Shown piece by piece: positions 16,128-25,388 of a stretch of DNA of 52,768 nt. Location of the stretch: assembly GCA_938085045.1 (NCBI GenBank), contig CALKGI010000090.1, forward strand, positions 1-52,768, in the 5' to 3' direction. Numbering within the stretch: the first letter of the stretch is position 1; each line of letters starts with the position of its first letter. The notes under the pieces were generated by a model. That model ran no database searches and was not told the origin of the DNA. It saw nothing but the letters and a program-made list of their open reading frames with translations. Both the position numbers and the translations under genes were made by a program. Origin of the DNA: an uncultured Alteromonadaceae bacterium (lineage in GTDB: Bacteria > Pseudomonadota > Gammaproteobacteria > Enterobacterales > Alteromonadaceae).

Positions 16128-17375
16128 CTACAATTTTGCCCGTTCTAACCAATAATACGCCAAACTGGTCATTAACAAGATGGCCATAAACGGCAAGCTA
16201 ACATACACCACCATATCCCAATCGACCACAAACAATAACCAACCCGCCAGCAACGAAAATAACCCCTGAATAAAGAATAATAAAAAGTCGTTTACGGCCT
16301 GCACTTTGTGGTTTTCGCCGGGTAGGTAGCTTTGTGACAGTAACAAGGTGCCGGTCAAAAACAGAAAATTCCAACCAATACCAAGCAACAACAATGCCCA
16401 CCAATAATGCATTAATTCTTTGCCTGCCAGTGCTATCAACGCCACTACTGCAAAAATAACTACGCCTGACATCAACATGTTTTTAAGGCCAAGACGTTTG
16501 ACCAGCCAAGGGGTAAATATAGAAGGTAAATACATGGCAGAGATATGACTTTGGATCACCCATTTGGTGTCGCCAAGGCTGTGTCCGTCAATTTGGTGCA
16601 TGCTGATTGGCGTTGCCGTCATGATATAGCTCATCAAACTGTAGCCGAGCACACCGGTGATTATGGCGATTATAAAGATGGGTTGTTTGGCGATGGTACC
16701 CAGCGGACGGGGTTCTGGATAGGTTTCACTCGCTTGTAGTGTGGTGTCTTTAAATTGACTCATCAGCATCATGGCAACACTAACCATGATGGCCAATCCC
16801 AAAAATGTGCCGGCAAAACCTTGGGGTGATCCTAACCAGTGACGTGTAACCACCACAAGTTCAGGGCCTAACCAGGCGGCAAATACTCCTGCGAACATCA
16901 GTACTGACAAAGCTGTGGTTGCATCATCTTCGTGGTTGGCGCTTTCGATGGCGGCAAAACGCAATTGTTGGACAAAAGAAAGGCTAATACCAAGACACAA
17001 ACTGGCCCCCACTAATAACCAAAACAGGCTGTACAGCGCGGCAAACATCGCCAGTATTGAGCCTGCAATTGAGACGCTGAAACCGATTAATGTGGCGTTA
17101 CGCCTGCCAAACTTTTTGGCTGTCATTGCTGCGGGTATAGAGGCAAGCCCAATACTTAATATGACAACGGTTAAGGGCAGGGTAGACAGACTGGGGTCTG
17201 GTGCTATTTGGCTAGATAAAATACCGCCGATAAACACCATCACCGGATAGACTGAAAAACTTAGCGGCTGCACCATAAACAGTAGGCAAACGTTTTTTGG
17301 CATTTTAAAGGTTTTTTTAAGGCCAAAGGTAAATAGCAACAAGGCAATTAAGGTGATTATAAATGTGGGTGTCAT
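16128..17375 (-). CDS. Major facilitator superfamily transporter
   Basis: The 415-residue inner-membrane protein has about twelve hydrophobic segments, with a cytoplasmic loop 2-3 containing AKKFGRRNATLIGF (MFS motif GxxxDRxGRR) near residue 85-98, and a longer central loop near 210-225. Substrate cannot be read from the sequence; drug or metabolite export is possible. ATG at 17375 follows an AAGG. The next gene on the same strand, a GIY-YIG protein, ends 32 bases upstream of this start, so they may share a transcript. Confidence 0.85.
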   Translation of the reverse strand: MTPTFIITLIALLLFTFGLKKTFKMPKNVCLLFMVQPLSFSVYPVMVFIGGILSSQIAPDPSLSTLPLTVVILSIGLASIPAAMTAKKFGRRNATLIGFSVSIAGSILAMFAALYSLFWLLVGASLCLGISLSFVQQLRFAAIESANHEDDATTALSVLMFAGVFAAWLGPELVVVTRHWLGSPQGFAGTFLGLAIMVSVAMMLMSQFKDTTLQASETYPEPRPLGTIAKQPIFIIAIITGVLGYSLMSYIMTATPISMHQIDGHSLGDTKWVIQSHISAMYLPSIFTPWLVKRLGLKNMLMSGVVIFAVVALIALAGKELMHYWWALLLLGIGWNFLFLTGTLLLSQSYLPGENHKVQAVNDFLLFFIQGLFSLLAGWLLFVVDWDMVVYVSLPFMAILLMTSLAYYWLERAKL

Positions 17376-17407
17376 GGTATGCCTTGGTTGATAAATGCGC
17401 TTATAAG

Positions 17408-17677
17408 TTAATGGGCTTGGCTAATCAGTGCTTCTTTTTTGGCTTTAGATAGCTTTTTGATGGCGTATTCGCGCTGCGACGCACCAGAGCGACCATCTGA
17501 TTGTTCATGGTAAACCATTTTAACTGGTTGGCGTGCCCGAGTGTATTTGGCCGCCGATTTGGTTTTACTGTTGTGTTCTTTGACTCTGCGCTCTACATCG
17601 GTTGTGATGCCGGTGTAGAGGCTGTTGTCGGCACAACGCAGTACATAAACAAACCATTGAGATTTTTCTGTGGTCAT
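17408..17677 (-). CDS. GIY-YIG nuclease-fold protein (YhbQ/UPF0213-like)
   Basis: The 89-residue protein consists of one GIY-YIG domain: FVYVLRCADNSLYTGIT gives the YVL and YTG halves, followed by DVERRVKEHNS with the conserved Arg, and a Glu in the later helix (SQREYAIKKLSK). Small stand-alone members such as E. coli YhbQ have weak nuclease activity and an uncertain role. It is 11 bases downstream of the fumarylacetoacetate-hydrolase-like gene. Confidence 0.9.
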   Translation of the reverse strand: MTTEKSQWFVYVLRCADNSLYTGITTDVERRVKEHNSKTKSAAKYTRARQPVKMVYHEQSDGRSGASQREYAIKKLSKAKKEALISQAH

Positions 17678-17688
17678 TTTTTTTCAGG

Positions 17689-18351
17689 CTATTTTCTGAT
17701 AATGGCCGCTTGCGCGACAACTTGGCCATTGATTGACAGTTGTAATTGGTCTTTATCATTCAGTGGCCCAACCCCTTCAGGTGTGCCTGTCAGTACCAAG
17801 TCGCCCGCAATCAAAGGGATGTTTTGACTGATAAATACAATTAAATCAACAATGCCAAACAACATGTTGGCACTGTTACCTATTTGCCGAGTTTCGCCGT
17901 TGATGGTGAGTTCAAATTCAATGTCATCGAGCGGAATTTGTGAATCAAAAGGGATTAAAGGCGAAACCGGACAGGCATTAGCAAAGCTTTTGGCCAAATC
18001 CCATGGGTAGCTTTGTTGTTTTAGCTCGGTTTGCTTTTCGCGTAGGGTCAAATCTAATGCCATGCCATAGTGGCTGATGGCTGCCAGTGCTTGCTCTGGG
18101 CTGGCATTGGATAAATCAGCGCCAAGGCGGATGACGATTTCAGTTTCATGATCGCAGCGATTAAGGCTCAATGGCAATTCAATATCAGTACCAACTTTGC
18201 AAGGCATCGCGCAGACGGTAGAACGAGCTTTGACAAAGATCACCGGCTCTTTAGGAATAGGATTATTCAGCTCTTTGGCATGGGCGGCATAATTGCGGCC
18301 AACACAATAAATGGTGCCGATGTCTGTTGGTTTAAGGTTTGTCTTTGTCAT
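17689..18351 (-). CDS. Fumarylacetoacetate hydrolase-family protein
   Basis: The protein is about 220 residues. Motifs are IYCVGRNYAAHAKEL near 15, PVIFVKA near 40, and a metal-binding set HETEIVIRLG (Glu pair), then DLTLREKQ and WDLAKSF, with the C-terminal GDLVLTGTPEGVGPL. Small FAH proteins act as acylpyruvases, oxaloacetate decarboxylases or carbon-carbon hydrolases, using Mg2+. The start is ATG 18349-18351, following AAGGA; the longer frame to 18438 overlaps the divergent gene and lacks domain sequence. The exact reaction is not known. It is probably co-transcribed with the GIY-YIG gene downstream. Confidence 0.88.
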   Translation of the reverse strand: MTKTNLKPTDIGTIYCVGRNYAAHAKELNNPIPKEPVIFVKARSTVCAMPCKVGTDIELPLSLNRCDHETEIVIRLGADLSNASPEQALAAISHYGMALDLTLREKQTELKQQSYPWDLAKSFANACPVSPLIPFDSQIPLDDIEFELTINGETRQIGNSANMLFGIVDLIVFISQNIPLIAGDLVLTGTPEGVGPLNDKDQLQLSINGQVVAQAAIIRK

Positions 18352-18432
18352 AATATTCCTTGCACTTGTGGCATATGAATCAGGTTTGGAGCAAGTTATA
18401 CTATCTGCGAATTTAGATAATGGAAATGCCTT

Positions 18433-18789
18433 ATGCAAAAAGTTTTCGCCGCCGTGATATTTTCAACGCTCAGTTGTAGCGCCGTGGCCGATGTACCAGT
18501 CGATAAACGTCAGGAAGTCAGTCATCTTATTGAATTTGTTAAAACCTCTGATTGTATCGTCAACCGTAATGGCGATGATCACAAAGGCAAAGACGCTGCC
18601 AAACATATCATCAAAAAATACAAACACTACCGCGATGACATTAAAACCAGCGAAGATTTTATTCGTCTCAGTGCCACCAAAAGCACTATGTCGGGCAAAA
18701 TGTATAAGGTTAGGTGTCCGGGTAAAAGCGAGCTGACAACCAAAGATTGGTTGCTTGGCGAGTTAAAGGTTTTTCGCCGTAAGGGTTGA
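18433..18789 (+). CDS. DUF5329-like exported protein
   Basis: The 118-residue protein has a signal peptide (about 1-19, SCSAVA) and then a body resembling DUF5329: LIEFVKTSDCIVNRNG, with DHKGKDAAKHIIKKYKHYRDDI, SAEDF-like TSEDFI, and SGKMYKVRCPG. Two Cys (in SDCIV and VRCPG) may form a disulfide in the periplasm. DUF5329 has no defined function. It is transcribed divergently from the FAH-family gene, and the start ATG follows a GGAA. Confidence 0.7.
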   Translation: MQKVFAAVIFSTLSCSAVADVPVDKRQEVSHLIEFVKTSDCIVNRNGDDHKGKDAAKHIIKKYKHYRDDIKTSEDFIRLSATKSTMSGKMYKVRCPGKSELTTKDWLLGELKVFRRKG

Positions 18790-18813
18790 ATTACCTGTTA
18801 TGCGTGAGGGGGT

Positions 18814-18938
18814 CGTAGGGGCAATCGTCTGTGCGCCGTAGGGGCAATCCCCCGTGATTGCCCATCATCTGGTAAATTATTGATTTTATTGATGAAACTA
18901 TACAAGGGCAAGCACAGGGGCATGGCCCCTACGTTGCC
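18814..18938. repeat. GTAGGGGCAATC repeat cluster, copies 2-4
   Basis: A partial copy (18814-18826), a full hairpin copy (18837-18863, arms GGGCAATC and GATTGCCC) and an inverted, diverged copy (18905-18938, GGGCAAGCACAGGGG..CCCCTACGTTGCCC) lie in the space between the DUF5329 gene and the convergent SnoaL-like gene. The core is the same as in the hairpin after glpG. No gene is seen here. Confidence 0.75.
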
Positions 18939-19005
18939 CTTGTTGGACTTATTCTATGGCCCGGTTCTTGCTCATTTGGGACGTTTGATCACTTATCTGC
19001 TGATG

Positions 19006-19485
19006 TTATTCACTGTATTTACGAATAAGTGCCACTTTGCCATTTTCAAGCTCAAGAACTTCTAAGGTGGTGCTGGTTCTTTCAATGGTCTCACCTGTTT
19101 GCGGATGCACGGCTTTTATCGAACTCTCATATTTGATCACCACCACGTTAAAGTCATAAGTTACGTCTAACAACTTCGAGCTGTACTTAGTATGTGCACC
19201 GAGGTAATAAGTCATGCCTTTAAGCATTTTCTTTTTGCCGTCGTCATGGCGAGTATCGTCAGGGTCGTAGGGGTAATGTTGGTGACCGACATTATCGGCA
19301 AGAAACGATAGATAGTGTTCTAACGACTTTTTAGTCGCCTTGGGGCTTTGTGTGGCAGCCCAAGCGGCAAAATAGTCTTTGGCAAATTGTTGTGGGTTAA
19401 ACGTTTGCTCTGCCTCGCCAGCACTGACTTGCAAGGTAACAATAACACTGACAATTGCGATGATGCTTGAGATTAGTTTCCTCAT
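19006..19485 (-). CDS. Exported SnoaL/NTF2-like protein
   Basis: The protein is about 159 residues, with a signal peptide (MRKLISSIIAIVSVIVTLQVSAG) and an NTF2-like alpha+beta fold suggested by ARDYFAAWAA-like FAKDYFAAWAA, the helix LEHYLSFLADNVGHQHYPYDPDD, and C-terminal strands (VVVIKYESSIKA.., LEVLELENGKVALIRKY). SnoaL-like proteins range from isomerases to non-enzymatic binding proteins. The start at 19485 is chosen for the signal peptide and AAGGA upstream. Role unknown. Confidence 0.72.
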   Translation of the reverse strand: MRKLISSIIAIVSVIVTLQVSAGEAEQTFNPQQFAKDYFAAWAATQSPKATKKSLEHYLSFLADNVGHQHYPYDPDDTRHDDGKKKMLKGMTYYLGAHTKYSSKLLDVTYDFNVVVIKYESSIKAVHPQTGETIERTSTTLEVLELENGKVALIRKYSE

Positions 19486-19601
19486 TAATTTATTCCTTAA
19501 TACATGGTTAGATTGGGTAAAGCGCGATTGATTATCCATTGTTTTGGATTCGTTTCAATCGATTACGATGGTTGTAGTTAAAGACGCGATGATTTGATTT
19601 T

Positions 19602-20498
19602 TCAATTTGGTTTTGATGATTCAAACTCACTGCGAAACCATTGCTCAAAAATCGCTATTTTTTGCCAGCCAAAGTGTTGCTCTGGGGCGACAATATATAG
19701 TGAGTACGGGCTGATAAAGGAATAATCCAAAAGGTTAACCAATTGACCACGGCTAAGGTGGTCGGCAATTAAAAACCGGCTAATAACAGCGATACCACGA
19801 CCGGCAAGTGTGGCATCAACCAATGGTACCGAATCATTCACTTTTATCAGTGACTTAAGGCTGCTCCTATCCACCCCAAATTGCTCACAACAATCTAATA
19901 ATGCGGCTTGTGTATCGCTACTCGTATCCTCCAGCATGGGGTATGAAAATATCTCATCAACATCAGTCACCCCAGACTTAATCAACATTGGGCTGGCGAC
20001 GAGCAATAACGGGTTGTCGGCAATTTTTTTGGCGACTAGCCCCGGGTAATCACCCCTACCAAGTCTTATGCCTATGTCTAGCTCTGCCTGAGAAAATGAC
20101 ACCAGTTGGTTGGTGGGGGCAAATTGCACCATAGTTTTGGGATATTGCGCCTGAAAACTGCTGATTTTGGGGATTAAACACAAAGAGGTAAACGAGTGCA
20201 GTGAGGTTATTCGCAGTAGGTTTGGATTGGGGTCTGACTTTAATGCTTCAACTCCGCAGGTTATTTGGCTAAAGGCCCTTTCGATGTAAGGGAATAAAGT
20301 TTGGCCTTCTTTTGTGAGGCTGGTTTGTTTATTTTGCCTGTCGAACAATTGGCATTGTAGATATTCTTCGAGCTGGCGAATTTGTTGACTGACGGCAGCT
20401 TGAGTGACAAACAATTGTTCAGCGGCCGCTTTAAAACTTTGGTGCTGCGCGGCGGCTAAAAAAACACGTAATGCTTTTAGTGGGGGCAAGTTTTTCAT
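19602..20498 (-). CDS. LysR-family transcriptional regulator (GcvA-like)
   Basis: The protein is about 298 residues. The N-terminal winged helix-turn-helix is PPLKALRVFLAAAQHQSFKA, then AAEQLFVTQAAVSQQIRQLEEYL and LFDRQNKQTSLTKEGQTLFPYI, which resembles the GcvA/AmpR group. The effector domain follows (LRITSLHSFTSLCLIPKI.., GIAVISRFLIADHLSRGQL). The start at 20498 follows AGAGAA. It is divergent from the small exported protein at 20658, a common arrangement for LysR regulators and their target. The effector is unknown. Confidence 0.9.
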   Translation of the reverse strand: MKNLPPLKALRVFLAAAQHQSFKAAAEQLFVTQAAVSQQIRQLEEYLQCQLFDRQNKQTSLTKEGQTLFPYIERAFSQITCGVEALKSDPNPNLLRITSLHSFTSLCLIPKISSFQAQYPKTMVQFAPTNQLVSFSQAELDIGIRLGRGDYPGLVAKKIADNPLLLVASPMLIKSGVTDVDEIFSYPMLEDTSSDTQAALLDCCEQFGVDRSSLKSLIKVNDSVPLVDATLAGRGIAVISRFLIADHLSRGQLVNLLDYSFISPYSLYIVAPEQHFGWQKIAIFEQWFRSEFESSKPN

Positions 20499-20657
20499 GG
20501 GTTCTCTTTGGTTTTTGCCTTGTTTGATTTTGATGGCACTTAAGATTTTCTTAAGTCTGGTTAATTTTATATCGTTTGTTGGCCAATAAAACAAGGGGTA
20601 TATTTATTCCAACTTCAAAAGTGATTAACTCAACAAATGAAACCAAAGGATAGAAAA

Positions 20658-21011
20658 ATGAAATTAATTAAAAGCGTATTACTAATGACCGTACTGTTTG
20701 GCCAAGTGACTAACGCATCAATAACCACAGCTGCTGATAAGGTTTATACCGGTAAGGGTTATCCCTACAAAAACCTAATTCACAAAGCTGAGCAAGTGCG
20801 CATTCACTATGTTGAAGATGACAGTAAATTGGCTGCCAACAGCGAAAAAGGCAATTATGTTAACTGTAGAGTTGAGGTTAACTGGGGTGAGAACGAACGC
20901 CAAAGTAGCCAAGTCCGTGTTACTAAAAGTGAATTTGACGCAGAACCGTTGGCTAGTTGCTTACCGCGTAAATTGGCCAAACAATATCTAGCTGATATTC
21001 ATGCTGAATAA
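20658..21011 (+). CDS. Small exported protein of unknown function
   Basis: The 117-residue protein has a signal peptide (MKLIKSVLLMTVLFGQVTNA) and a short soluble domain with two Cys (YVNCRVEVNWG and LASCLPRKLA) that could pair. ATG at 20658 follows AAAGGA; an ATG 21 bases earlier would add a charged extension. No family is recognised. It is divergent from the LysR gene, which may control it. Confidence 0.65.
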   Translation: MKLIKSVLLMTVLFGQVTNASITTAADKVYTGKGYPYKNLIHKAEQVRIHYVEDDSKLAANSEKGNYVNCRVEVNWGENERQSSQVRVTKSEFDAEPLASCLPRKLAKQYLADIHAE

Positions 21012-21142
21012 GGTGTTTGGCATAAAGGCTAGCGCCGAAATTAAAAGCATTACCGCTGACTGTAATGTGCAGCGGTTCACAAAGTAAGCGTATTAAAGTA
21101 AATTGGTAAGACACGAAAATCCAATACAGACATATTTGTAAT

Positions 21143-22492
21143 ATGGATATATCAAAATCAATAAACATGAAGAAGCTTGTGCCAACCGCTATTGCTATGC
21201 TGATTGTGCTGTTTCTTTATCTATTCGCATTCGATGATGCATTAAACCCACAAGTTACGACTGTTTTAGAAAAACATAATGGCGATTATACAACGCTCAA
21301 TAATGGCAGTGTTTATCAATTGGGCATGTGGGCAAGCCTTAACGAGTCGCCATATGATGTGGGTTTGTTGCGTCTTAAGCTATATAAAAAGGCACTGGCA
21401 AAGGGGTCATTCAAGTATCAAGATCATCAATCAAGCGACTGGAATAAGTTGCTGACCTTGCCACAAGAGCAAACTGTCAAATGTGCGAAAGAGAAAAAAC
21501 TAGGTTTGTTGTGTGATGCTTCGCAATATGCCTGTTTGGCGTCAATATACAAAAATGCCCAGCAGGCCAATCAATTATTGGCCGAAAAAGCCAACCTTAT
21601 CGCCAGATATGATGGTTTATTGGCTTATGATAAATTTGAGCGCTATGCGAAGCCTGCTATTGAATTACCTATGATGGAATTCGGGCCTAGGCGTAAACTT
21701 TTGCAGTTAAAATTGCTGCTTGCATTTGAGCAAGTAAGATTAAAAGACTATAAGAAGGCGTCTGAAGAATTGGCAAGATTGGTGACTTTTCACCAAAATG
21801 TACTTGCACAAACCCCTTATATGACCGCTAAAATTACCAGTATGATGGACTTGGCATTAACGCTTGATACCGCCGCTTTTTTGCTGTCAAAAACGGATAA
21901 GCATAGGCTGGCTGATTGGCATATGTTTATGACCAGTTTAACTCAATTGACAGGCGAGCAACTGAATTTCGATGAACCAATATTGCTTGATTTCAGCGGT
22001 GTTGCCAAAGCCATTGTTAAAGCGACTGCCAGCTCAATTCGTGGCGAGGGTAGTTGGTTTAGCTATTTACCTAGTGTTTTGATTTATAAGCCTAATAGGA
22101 CGCTCAATCAATTGTTTTTTGAGACAACTGTGAATATGGGCAAAATGAGGTTTGTTGGAGATTTCATTGTTAGTGAAGAAACCGAGGGAAAGCGTAAAAA
22201 ACCAACAGTTGATTATACTAATTTTGTCGGTTCAGCACTTTATATTACCGCTGCGCCGAGATTTACAAACTTTGGTAGTGGCTTGTTTGATTTGGAAGTA
22301 AAACAAAGAATGATTAAGCACCTTTTTGCCAATAGCACACTTGGTACGCCAAGCAGAGCCATCGATGAAACAGTGATGTTTAAGAGTCCTTATACGGCTG
22401 AAGTTGCCGTGATAGATGATCATCAGTTTTGTGTTGCTTCAAACCCAGCAAATAATGCCGAGATCAAACGGATTTGTATCACGGCTTTTTGA
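21143..22492 (+). CDS. Membrane-anchored protein of unknown function
   Basis: The 449-residue protein has one N-terminal hydrophobic segment (about 10-30, PTAIAMLIVLFLYLFAF) and a long, probably periplasmic, alpha-rich domain. Helices such as LLRLKLYKKALAK and LKDYKKASEELARLVTFHQN suggest TPR-like packing, but no clear TPR consensus is seen. Several Cys occur (VKCAKEKKLGLLCDASQYACLAS). No family is recognised and the ribosome site is weak; ATG at 21167 is another possible start. No operon partner is evident. Confidence 0.65.
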   Translation: MDISKSINMKKLVPTAIAMLIVLFLYLFAFDDALNPQVTTVLEKHNGDYTTLNNGSVYQLGMWASLNESPYDVGLLRLKLYKKALAKGSFKYQDHQSSDWNKLLTLPQEQTVKCAKEKKLGLLCDASQYACLASIYKNAQQANQLLAEKANLIARYDGLLAYDKFERYAKPAIELPMMEFGPRRKLLQLKLLLAFEQVRLKDYKKASEELARLVTFHQNVLAQTPYMTAKITSMMDLALTLDTAAFLLSKTDKHRLADWHMFMTSLTQLTGEQLNFDEPILLDFSGVAKAIVKATASSIRGEGSWFSYLPSVLIYKPNRTLNQLFFETTVNMGKMRFVGDFIVSEETEGKRKKPTVDYTNFVGSALYITAAPRFTNFGSGLFDLEVKQRMIKHLFANSTLGTPSRAIDETVMFKSPYTAEVAVIDDHQFCVASNPANNAEIKRICITAF

Positions 22493-22680
22493 TGCTTGGT
22501 AACCCGTATGCCACATTGGGACTTTTTTCTTGGTCGTAAATGCTGTCATAACCGTACTGAGCATATGAGAATAGCCATTTGGAAAATCTGATTGTGCAAA
22601 AGTGATAATGAATTATCACCGGGTTGGGTATCGTCAGTACAGGACGCAGAAGCAAATACACTACTTCTTTCAATTATGAA

Positions 22681-22714
22681 AAAGGCGTTAGCAACCTAAG
22701 CCGCTAACGCCTTT
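22681..22714 (-). terminator. Intrinsic terminator of the small exported gene at 22725
   Basis: AAAGGCGTTAGC and GCTAACGCCTTT form a perfect 12-bp stem with a 10-base loop. Read on the minus strand the stem runs into five T. It lies 10 bases past the stop of the minus-strand gene. Confidence 0.8.
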
Positions 22715-22724
22715 CCTCTGTCTT

Positions 22725-23069
22725 TTATTTGGTTATAATAATGTCCCTGCCGTAGCAAAAAGCGGTGCTTTCATCATATAAAACGTTAACCTTCATTCCG
22801 GTCGACAGTGCTAAAAATGCTGTTGAGCGAACGCCATCAACGCCTTTGTCGGTCATATTGTGGTACGAAGGATGCACGTAGACAGCTTCGGTTCCAGATT
22901 TCGTGCACTTAGGATTTATTTCTGAGTCTAAAAAGATGATGATGCCTCCAGAATCGACAACCTGTACTGAAGTTACGGTCTTATAACCAGTCCACTTAGC
23001 CACTACGGCATTTGCATTACCACCAGCAATACAACTTACTAAAGCTAATACTTTAACCCATTTTTTCAT
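22725..23069 (-). CDS. Small exported protein of unknown function
   Basis: The 114-residue protein has a signal peptide (about 1-20, SCIAGGNANA) and a compact beta-rich domain with two Cys (NPKCTKSG and TAFCYGRD) that may form a disulfide. The family is not recognised. The start follows a strong AAAAGGAAAAAG ribosome site, and a terminator follows the stop. Confidence 0.7.
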   Translation of the reverse strand: MKKWVKVLALVSCIAGGNANAVVAKWTGYKTVTSVQVVDSGGIIIFLDSEINPKCTKSGTEAVYVHPSYHNMTDKGVDGVRSTAFLALSTGMKVNVLYDESTAFCYGRDIIITK

Positions 23070-23188
23070 TACTTTTTCCTTTTTACTTACAGTTTAAAAT
23101 TCGGCGCACATGATAACAAAATATTCATGCAAGGTCATTTATTGTTCTGTTTTTGTTGTTCGTGCAACCTAATGCTGTGCCCATCGTT

Positions 23189-24370
23189 TCACTTGCCGTG
23201 CTCTGATTGTTGTTTTTTCAGTTGCACTTTGAGTTGTTCAAATTCAGCCACACTGGGAGATTTCGCCTTTTTTAATAATGCAATGGCTTTGTCGACAGCC
23301 TGTAGCGCTTGTTCAAAATCTTTTCCTTGTTGATAGAGATACGACAAACTGTAATAGCCTTCTACTGATTCGGGATAAACCTGTACGGCCATTTTTAAAG
23401 CGGCTTCAGATTGTTTGATTTTACCCGCAAAAAACAAGTTCCGGCCTAATTCCATTAAGGTTGATTCGGCAGAAATATCAAAGCCGTATTTGGTCGACGA
23501 GAGTGTTTTGTAATACTTAATGATGGCTGCTGGGCCTGCTTTTACTGTGTCAGACGTCATGTCGAGCTGTAAATCTGAAAAGACGGCTTGCAAACCTTCA
23601 TTAACCGATGCGCCAACCACTGACATATGGGTTGCACCTTTTATTACTTTTGATTGCCAAACGAACTCTTTGGCTGTGTTGTTTTCAAGTGCTGTTACTA
23701 GCTGATCAAACGAGGGTCGTAAATCTGGCTCTTCACCCAAGGTAACAAAAACGTACTTTGGCAATTGGGTTTTTGATTTAATGAAATTGATTGATTTGGT
23801 TAAAACGCTGGTATCAGGATTTTGCGAGAGTAACCAAGGGCTCATGAGAATAAAGGCGTTGAATAGGTCGGGTTTGGTTGCCAAAACATTCAGTCCAAAC
23901 ATGCCGCCCATTGAGTGACCTGTTAACACTTTATAGGGGGCGGTTCGGTAATTTTTATTAATATAGGGCAACAGCTCTTTTTCGAAAAAGCCCATGAATT
24001 TCTCAGCGCCTTGAAGGTTGCCTTTGTCATCTGCTGGGGTTGGAGAAAAATCGCGGCCTCTGTCGGTGTTGGGTATGCCAACCACAATGAGTTCGGGGAT
24101 GGTCGCTGTGCTTTCACTTAACCAATTGGTAATGCCTGTGGTTTGATGAAAGTGTGAGCCGCCATCTAAAACGTAAAGTACAGGGTAGCTTTTGTCTTTA
24201 TTTTTTGCGTAGCTGCTGGGCAGGTTAATCATTACTTTACGCTGTTCTCCCATAACCTTGGAGGTGATTGTGTGAGTTTCTCCTATTGAGATGGCTTCAC
24301 CTGCCATTACTGGTGCAGCACTGGCACACAGCATCATTAAACCTAAACCAAAAATCGCGCTTTTAAACAT
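23189..24370 (-). CDS. Secreted esterase-D-type alpha/beta hydrolase with TPR-like tail
   Basis: The 393-residue protein has a signal peptide (ending PVMAGE), then a putative esterase domain (about 30-275) of the Fes/IroE/S-formylglutathione-hydrolase type: YPVLYVLDGGSHFH, GIPNTDRGRDFSPT, the nucleophile in TGHSMGGMFGL, and a late His in KGATHMSVV. The remaining 120 residues contain TPR-like helices (LGRNLFFAGKIKQSEAALKMAVQVYPES and the following repeat). Substrates may be siderophore or other esters, but no siderophore genes are nearby. The start follows GAGGA. Confidence 0.87.
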   Translation of the reverse strand: MFKSAIFGLGLMMLCASAAPVMAGEAISIGETHTITSKVMGEQRKVMINLPSSYAKNKDKSYPVLYVLDGGSHFHQTTGITNWLSESTATIPELIVVGIPNTDRGRDFSPTPADDKGNLQGAEKFMGFFEKELLPYINKNYRTAPYKVLTGHSMGGMFGLNVLATKPDLFNAFILMSPWLLSQNPDTSVLTKSINFIKSKTQLPKYVFVTLGEEPDLRPSFDQLVTALENNTAKEFVWQSKVIKGATHMSVVGASVNEGLQAVFSDLQLDMTSDTVKAGPAAIIKYYKTLSSTKYGFDISAESTLMELGRNLFFAGKIKQSEAALKMAVQVYPESVEGYYSLSYLYQQGKDFEQALQAVDKAIALLKKAKSPSVAEFEQLKVQLKKQQSEHGK

Positions 24371-24472
24371 ACTTTTATCCTCTATTACAAATGACCCGTA
24401 GGCGATTGCTTAGAATAGGTGATGTTTAAGTAGAGTCAATATAAATGATGATAGGTGCTCGATTTTAACGGC

Positions 24473-25132
24473 CTACAAATGACCCGTTTTAACCCAAATT
24501 AGTGTGTCTATTTCAACGCGTGGGTTATGCCTGCTCATATGTGGGCTTCTTATCCAGCTACCCGCAGGGTAATGACCATGTTCGTCAATTAATTCGCCGC
24601 TAATGACATAGATTTCTTCTCCGCCGGCGTGTACGTGGGGCTGAAATTGCTCACCCGCAGGCCAATGTACTAGTGCTGTCGATTCGGTTTTAAAGCTGTG
24701 CAATGGCATCACTTTAAGACCACCGTTACCGGGCAACCACTGTGTATTGCGAGTATCAATATTGATGTGTTCGCTGTCGTCAGTTTGAAATTGGTGTAAC
24801 TTCACGAATAATACACAACCTGCTTTACTGAATGGCGCATGGCGAAACCCTTCGGGGTTACGAAAATAGCTGCCCGGGCCATAGTCGCCGGTTTCATCAG
24901 AGAAAGTCCCTTCGAGCACCAGTATTTCCTCACCCAATGGGTGGTTATGAGCACTAAAACTCGCGTTTGGATCAAAACGTACAATGCTGGTGGCGTGACC
25001 ACGTTCAGCTTCTTCTCTGGCTAGGGGTTTTCGCCATACACCAGCACGAGGGCTGGCGACCCAATCTTGTTGCGCAGTATTGATCATCACTCTTTGGTCA
25101 AAGTCCATGTTTAGCATTTGGCGCACGCCCAT
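24473..25132 (-). CDS. ChrR-like double-cupin protein
   Basis: The 219-residue protein contains two cupin motifs: HNHPLGEEILVLEGTFSDE with DYGPGSYFRNPEG, then HVHAGGEEIYVISGELIDE with HYPAGSWIRSPH. The metal ligands His-x-His...Glu...His are present in both. These pairs resemble the C-terminal cupin of ChrR anti-sigma factors; the anti-sigma zinc-binding domain of ChrR is absent, so it may be an enzyme or sensor. The reading frame offers several nearby Met codons; the first is used here. No ECF sigma factor is adjacent. Confidence 0.82.
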   Translation of the reverse strand: MGVRQMLNMDFDQRVMINTAQQDWVASPRAGVWRKPLAREEAERGHATSIVRFDPNASFSAHNHPLGEEILVLEGTFSDETGDYGPGSYFRNPEGFRHAPFSKAGCVLFVKLHQFQTDDSEHINIDTRNTQWLPGNGGLKVMPLHSFKTESTALVHWPAGEQFQPHVHAGGEEIYVISGELIDEHGHYPAGSWIRSPHMSRHNPRVEIDTLIWVKTGHL

Positions 25133-25313
25133 TGTTGGTTTTCATTATTGCTCTAGAGTATAGATTTATTGTGGTTGTGACCATAGCCTGCATAAATGTT
25201 GGTTTCTAATACCTGTTAAAAACGAATGAACAGTTATTGGATAGTTTTAGTGTTATTGGGTCTATAGAAATATTTGCTGTTGGCGTGTAGCAGCTATACT
25301 GAATTATCCCTGC

Positions 25314-25349
25314 ACTTCTTACACGTCTTACACTTCTTGCACTTTTTAC
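25314..25349. repeat. Four tandem 9-bp units before the hybrid-kinase gene
   Basis: ACTTCTTAC, ACGTCTTAC, ACTTCTTGC and ACTTTTTAC follow one another without gaps and end 39 bases before the ATG. The units differ by one or two bases. They lie in the leader or promoter of the kinase gene. Confidence 0.8.
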
Positions 25350-25388
25350 AGGTTGAATGGCGATAATTTTTAAAGTTAGGAAAGTCAT

